The notes under the pieces were generated by a model that was not told where the DNA came from, did not search any database, and worked only from the letters and a program-made list of their open reading frames with translations. From contig CAYLPT010000003.1 in NCBI GenBank assembly GCA_964385645.1, positions 1 through 51,823 of the forward strand: a stretch of 51,823 nucleotides of DNA, given 5' to 3'. Both the position numbers and the translations under genes were made by a program. Each line of letters opens with the position of its first letter. The first letter of the stretch is position 1. Below, one piece after another: positions 48,301 through 51,823 of this stretch. The DNA comes from CAYLPT01 sp964385645. GTDB taxonomy: Bacteria > Armatimonadota > Hebobacteria > Hebobacterales > Hebobacteraceae.

Positions 48301-48422
48301 GGAAGGAGCTGTGCTGGCTGACCGGCATGAGCCACCCCAGAGACACCGGTCGGTGGCGAGACGCCCTGCGCGACTGGCCGGAGGTGTTCCCCGCGGCGCC
48401 GTGGCGGCGGGAGGTCGCTTAG
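45342..48422 (+). CDS. Large FAD-dependent oxidoreductase with two FAD-binding-like halves
   Basis: 1026 aa from the ATG at 45342 (GAGGAG upstream; the frame before it is not convincing). The first half opens with a Rossmann motif FELDVLVVGGRLAGVASARA in which the third glycine is Arg. A second, intact FAD-binding start comes at ~residue 365: ADVLVVGGGTSGAPAACAAA, then NPRLGGTGTLGG, the FAD_oxidored (PF12831) pattern, and VTVDATGDGDVAAFAGAEYT. The final ~250 residues are helical, HEAT-like. Only the second half is likely to bind FAD normally. The substrate is unknown; neighbours suggest uptake and oxidation of a carbohydrate or organic acid. Confidence 0.82.
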   Translation: MRRVIRLTSPQPAPLIFELDVLVVGGRLAGVASARAAADGGLKVALIESETYLGYEFGAWQRPWIQWRRESAGLLRDWLPVEHLADWCAEGHHVPLHMDRTKAKLEDRLLERGVQLLYASRPVAYRREGESWLVAFGSKSGLQAVRARFVVDASEHGILACLAGEAPRGPSAKVARRTIEFTGVRGAGVRRHPVPGELGVLNDTVTVYPGAFADDHAYVEVALSVPQAGGRSMENDREVELLCRAASLRVAEHLLQHVPAFAEAKLGLGSMRVMREPVLEVSKALATGAELGRALAAGEISPEACYRVDGHGWRAVPLPAERGPSGEEVTGEVGLSVMSEFAASWPGKTVGVTLGALPLAEQADVLVVGGGTSGAPAACAAAREGVSVALAEMNPRLGGTGTLGGIKAHWMSSPNAFNDEVDERVQAWEARVRYPDVRWEWRRRDAEGNEYLWGEDRSWSIELKQQVLEEMCRQAGVSLHLDSLLFGALVDSGKVVGAALATPYGPCAALGKVTVDATGDGDVAAFAGAEYTYGNARDRQTMFTSLAFFREPGGLGNNFMTPADIGDVFDSTRFIITSRRRRTRPGERLHDHGTYVAPRESRHIHGGTVVTLEDQLRLRRYPDTVAVLFSNWDMKGQWFADIVDFGINPPHLEIEVPYRALVPLQPDQVIVAGKAFSLTHDACAAPRMQRDLILLGGVVGLAAALAVRDGVSPRELDVAKLQRRLVEAGNLPERVLEYAPERPPDVRALVEGLTGDEPLEWQEMGYRERATAVSPVVQLCLASSNEAVPPLREAFARSGGPRRLLLARLLLFHRCADGADVVVEEVERRFAACEALPRRAGNLEWSTGSPEQAIQPEVIFLINNLIRVADRRLLGIMGAIVDRLERMERDYRDVAAGIYDYVRTVAEAAERLTWAEFVPLLERLQELPEVAQSVSPSGLETDPFDERRAFLVLYLARALARCGCKRGLLQLADLISDPRALLAESARKELCWLTGMSHPRDTGRWRDALRDWPEVFPAAPWRREVA

Positions 48423-48441
48423 CGGGCGACCGGAAGGGTGC

Positions 48442-50430
48442 TTACTCCCAGGCGGCGAGGTGCATATGGAGGCCGATAAGGGGATCGAGGAGGCTGCGGA
48501 GGCCCATGATGACGAGGTGGGAGATGACCATGCCGAGGAAGGCCGGGCGGACGGTGCGGTAGAGTCGCAGCCCGCCGGCGCGGCGAATGATAGTGACGAG
48601 GAGCCAGGCGATGAAGGCGTTGGCCCACATCCGCTGGACCATTCCCCAGGTGCCGGCCATGATGAAGCCGAGGGGGCTGATGGCGAACCAGATGAAGCGC
48701 CCGTGAAGCCACATCAGCCCGGCCATGATGGCAGCGCCGAAGGCAAGCCCCGCGGGCAGGAAGGGGATGGCCGGCTGGGGCGAGCGAAGGTCGCTGGCGA
48801 GTTCTCCGAACTCCCAGGCCCCCATGTCGCGGAACAGCCAGGAGTCGAAGGTGAAGGCGCCCAGGGAGTAGGCGTAGCGCAGCGTGACCCAGGGGACGAT
48901 CGCCATGATGATCAGCAGGGAGGCCCAGAGGCAGGCGGTGGTGAGCCGGCCGGGGAGCCCGGCCGAGTGGGCGATCTTGAAGTTGTTGAGGGCGAAGTGG
49001 AGCAGGTTGAGCTTGTACTGGCGAGTGAAGGGTGACTGGAGCATGGAGAACATGGTAAGCGTGCGGGCTGGGTAGGCGGCGGCGCCGCGGAGAGCGACCA
49101 GGAAGGAGCGCGGGGTGACGCTCATGTCCGGGACGTAGACGCCGCCGGCGGAGACGAGGCGCGCCATGGTGAGGGAGTAGCCGAAGAACACGGCCAGCAG
49201 AGCGGCGAAGGCGAACGGATCGAGGCCGGCGGCGCGGCCCCACAGGGCCAGCGCGAGGCCGCTGGCGATAAGACCCAGCAGGGCGGCGGGAGGCGACATG
49301 GGAGCGAGTGGGTCGGGACGGGAACGCTGTCCGAGCAGGGCGCGCGCGGCGGTGGTGAGGTAGCCGCGGGAGCGCCACAGCAGGATCCCAGCCAGCATCA
49401 GGCAGGCGCCTACCTCCTGATAGGAGATGAAGGCGCCGGGGCTGAAGGCGCGGGCGGCGACGCCCCCGTGACCGTAGCCGAGGATCGAGAAGACGAGGAT
49501 CTCTAGGCGGTTGAGCAGGAAGAAGAACCAGAGACTGAGGGAAACCTCGACGGGAAGCAGGCCGAAGATGCCGATGGTGTCGAAGCCGATGTAGGCGGCG
49601 GTGTCGGAGAGCGTCTCCCAGGGACCGCGGCCAGTGAACCAGTGGCCCAGGGGGTAGTAGAGCCGGGAGTAAGGGACGGCCGGGGCGTAAGCGTGGGCCA
49701 TTTGCAGGAGGTTCTGCAGAAGGGGCAGGGAGGCGCCGACCCACAGGTAGGGACATCGCCACACGGGGCCGTGCAGGGTGGGGCGCTCCTGCGAGGCCAT
49801 CTCCAGGGGGATGGCGGCGAGGGGGAAGGCGAGCCGCTCCGACTCGATCCACTCCTTGCGCACGAGGGCGCCGAGGCAATACAGGAACAGGTAGACGCTA
49901 AGCGCGAGGCAGGACCACGCGAGCACTGGGCTGAGCCAGGGCCGCCAGGCCCAGCCCTGGCCGGGCGCGGCGCCGTGGAAGAAGCCGGTGACCAGTTCGG
50001 GGTCGGACACCGTGAGCCACACGGGCAGGTTGGGCAGGATGAGCTCCGCCCAGCGGTTGGCCGCAGAGGCGGCGTAGAAGGGGTAGACCGAGTGGTAGAG
50101 GGCATAGCCCCAAAGGCCCTCGTAGATGAGCCCCGCCGAGATGGCCATCATGGCATAGCCGAGGAGGAACTCCTGGCGGGTGAAGGCCCAGGAGGGGCGG
50201 ACCCGGTGCAGGAGGGTGTTGAGGGGCCAGATGAGCAGGAAGAGGACGAAGACCGGGCCGGTGGAGAGGGGACGGAAGGCCCAGTCGTACTTACGGAGGG
50301 CGAGGTTCACCCACGGCATGACGAAGGCCAGGCCGATGACGAGGGCCAGGCCGAGAACGATGCCGCGCGGTCGGATGCGGCCGAGGGGGTCTGCACTAGG
50401 GGCAGACGCTGCTGGGTCAGCGGTCGCCAC
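48442..50430 (-). CDS. DUF6785 family polytopic membrane protein (copy 2)
   Basis: 662 aa, GTG start. Same layout as copy 1: IVLGLALVIGLAFVMPWVNL as the first helix, RPSWAFTRQEFLLGYAMMAI, RKEWIESERLAFPLAAIPLE in the middle, and WLHGRFIWFAISPLGFIMAG near the C-terminus. The two copies are distant paralogues in opposite orientation on either side of the Kelch and FAD genes, converging on the FAD gene, whose stop is 19 bases away. A transporter-like role is inferred from topology. Confidence 0.8.
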   Translation of the reverse strand: MATADPAASAPSADPLGRIRPRGIVLGLALVIGLAFVMPWVNLALRKYDWAFRPLSTGPVFVLFLLIWPLNTLLHRVRPSWAFTRQEFLLGYAMMAISAGLIYEGLWGYALYHSVYPFYAASAANRWAELILPNLPVWLTVSDPELVTGFFHGAAPGQGWAWRPWLSPVLAWSCLALSVYLFLYCLGALVRKEWIESERLAFPLAAIPLEMASQERPTLHGPVWRCPYLWVGASLPLLQNLLQMAHAYAPAVPYSRLYYPLGHWFTGRGPWETLSDTAAYIGFDTIGIFGLLPVEVSLSLWFFFLLNRLEILVFSILGYGHGGVAARAFSPGAFISYQEVGACLMLAGILLWRSRGYLTTAARALLGQRSRPDPLAPMSPPAALLGLIASGLALALWGRAAGLDPFAFAALLAVFFGYSLTMARLVSAGGVYVPDMSVTPRSFLVALRGAAAYPARTLTMFSMLQSPFTRQYKLNLLHFALNNFKIAHSAGLPGRLTTACLWASLLIIMAIVPWVTLRYAYSLGAFTFDSWLFRDMGAWEFGELASDLRSPQPAIPFLPAGLAFGAAIMAGLMWLHGRFIWFAISPLGFIMAGTWGMVQRMWANAFIAWLLVTIIRRAGGLRLYRTVRPAFLGMVISHLVIMGLRSLLDPLIGLHMHLAAWE

Positions 50431-50622
50431 GGTCAGCCATCCCAGCTCCAGAGGTACGGGACCCGGGGCGGCTCGACCTGCCGGCGGTCACGGCGCAGGG
50501 CGACACCGGTATCGCCAGCGCCCGGTGGGAGGGAACGGCGGAAGGCGTTGCCGATCGTGGCGACCACGGGGTCCATGGGCTGGCAGGCCCTGCCGGGGCC
50601 GGCGCAGAGGAGCGAAGGCGGG

Positions 50623-50649
50623 GCGGGGCGCCCGTGCAGGGCGCCCCGC
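50623..50649 (-). terminator. Hairpin after the prepilin-like gene
   Basis: 11-bp perfect stem GCGGGGCGCCC / GGGCGCCCCGC with a five-base loop, 29 bases past the prepilin stop, before the DUF6785 gene. No T-run; likely separates the two transcripts. Confidence 0.55.
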
Positions 50650-50677
50650 GGCTTGTCACGGGCACGCTTCGGCGCTG

Positions 50678-51811
<1,134 letters not shown>

Positions 51812-51823
51812 AGGATCGCACCT

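Overview
The window is GC-rich bacterial DNA. No rRNA or tRNA was recognised, so the lineage is inferred from protein features. The prepilin-like protein at the right edge (N-terminus GFTLIELLVVIAIIGILAA followed by FPVFARARESAR, H-X9-DG-type C-terminus), two DUF6785-type membrane proteins, a large FAD oxidoreductase and an exosortase/PEP-CTERM system together point to Armatimonadota or a relative (Planctomycetota-like groups are the alternative).

Layout. (1) 1-1501: end of a secreted beta-helix protein. (2) 1401-19724, minus strand: an exopolysaccharide locus read as outer-membrane export protein, Wzc-like copolymerase/kinase fused to a RodZ-type C-terminal domain, DUF3473-type polysaccharide deacetylase, sugar-phosphate transferase, flippase, polysaccharide pyruvyl transferase, FrhB-like iron-sulfur protein, GT2, O-antigen ligase/polymerase, two CapK/PaaK-like adenylate-forming enzymes and two GT4 glycosyltransferases. 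(3) 20350-24357, plus strand: a sigma-54 enhancer-binding activator with a degenerate receiver, a receiver-PilZ protein, and rpoN with a zinc-ribbon-like insert. (4) 24381-30975: GT39-type membrane glycosyltransferase, an exosortase-EpsI fusion and three PEP-CTERM proteins. (5) 31033-33612: HEAT-repeat secreted protein. (6) 33738-41449: accessory stretch with a VanZ-like gene, two DUF4258/DUF2283 pairs, a broken MNT/HEPN module with a tandem operator, an amt-PII operon, two damaged copies of one insertion sequence and a pilin fragment. (7) 41533-51811: two DUF6785 membrane proteins, a Kelch protein, a tandem FAD oxidoreductase and the prepilin-like protein.

The main result is a self-contained sigma-54 circuit. 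Nine sites matching TGGCACR-N4-TTGCW with exact -24/-12 spacing lie in intergenic DNA, pointing at the export gene, the flippase, the PilZ-rpoN operon, the exosortase-EpsI-GT39 operon, each of the three PEP-CTERM genes and the HEAT-repeat gene. The sigma factor and an activator for it are encoded in the middle of the same locus. The export-gene sigma-54 promoter is embedded, on the opposite strand, inside the spacer of a near-consensus sigma-70 promoter directed at the activator gene. The inferred picture is that polysaccharide synthesis, its export, the sorting enzyme and its cell-surface substrates are switched on together, with c-di-GMP or phosphorylation probably entering through the receiver-PilZ protein because the activator's own receiver has lost its phosphoacceptor.

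Two of the PEP-CTERM proteins are paralogues carrying a Cys and a Gln motif arranged as in thioester adhesin domains, which would suit covalent surface attachment. Everything was read by eye; homology calls rest on motifs and layout, not on database searches.
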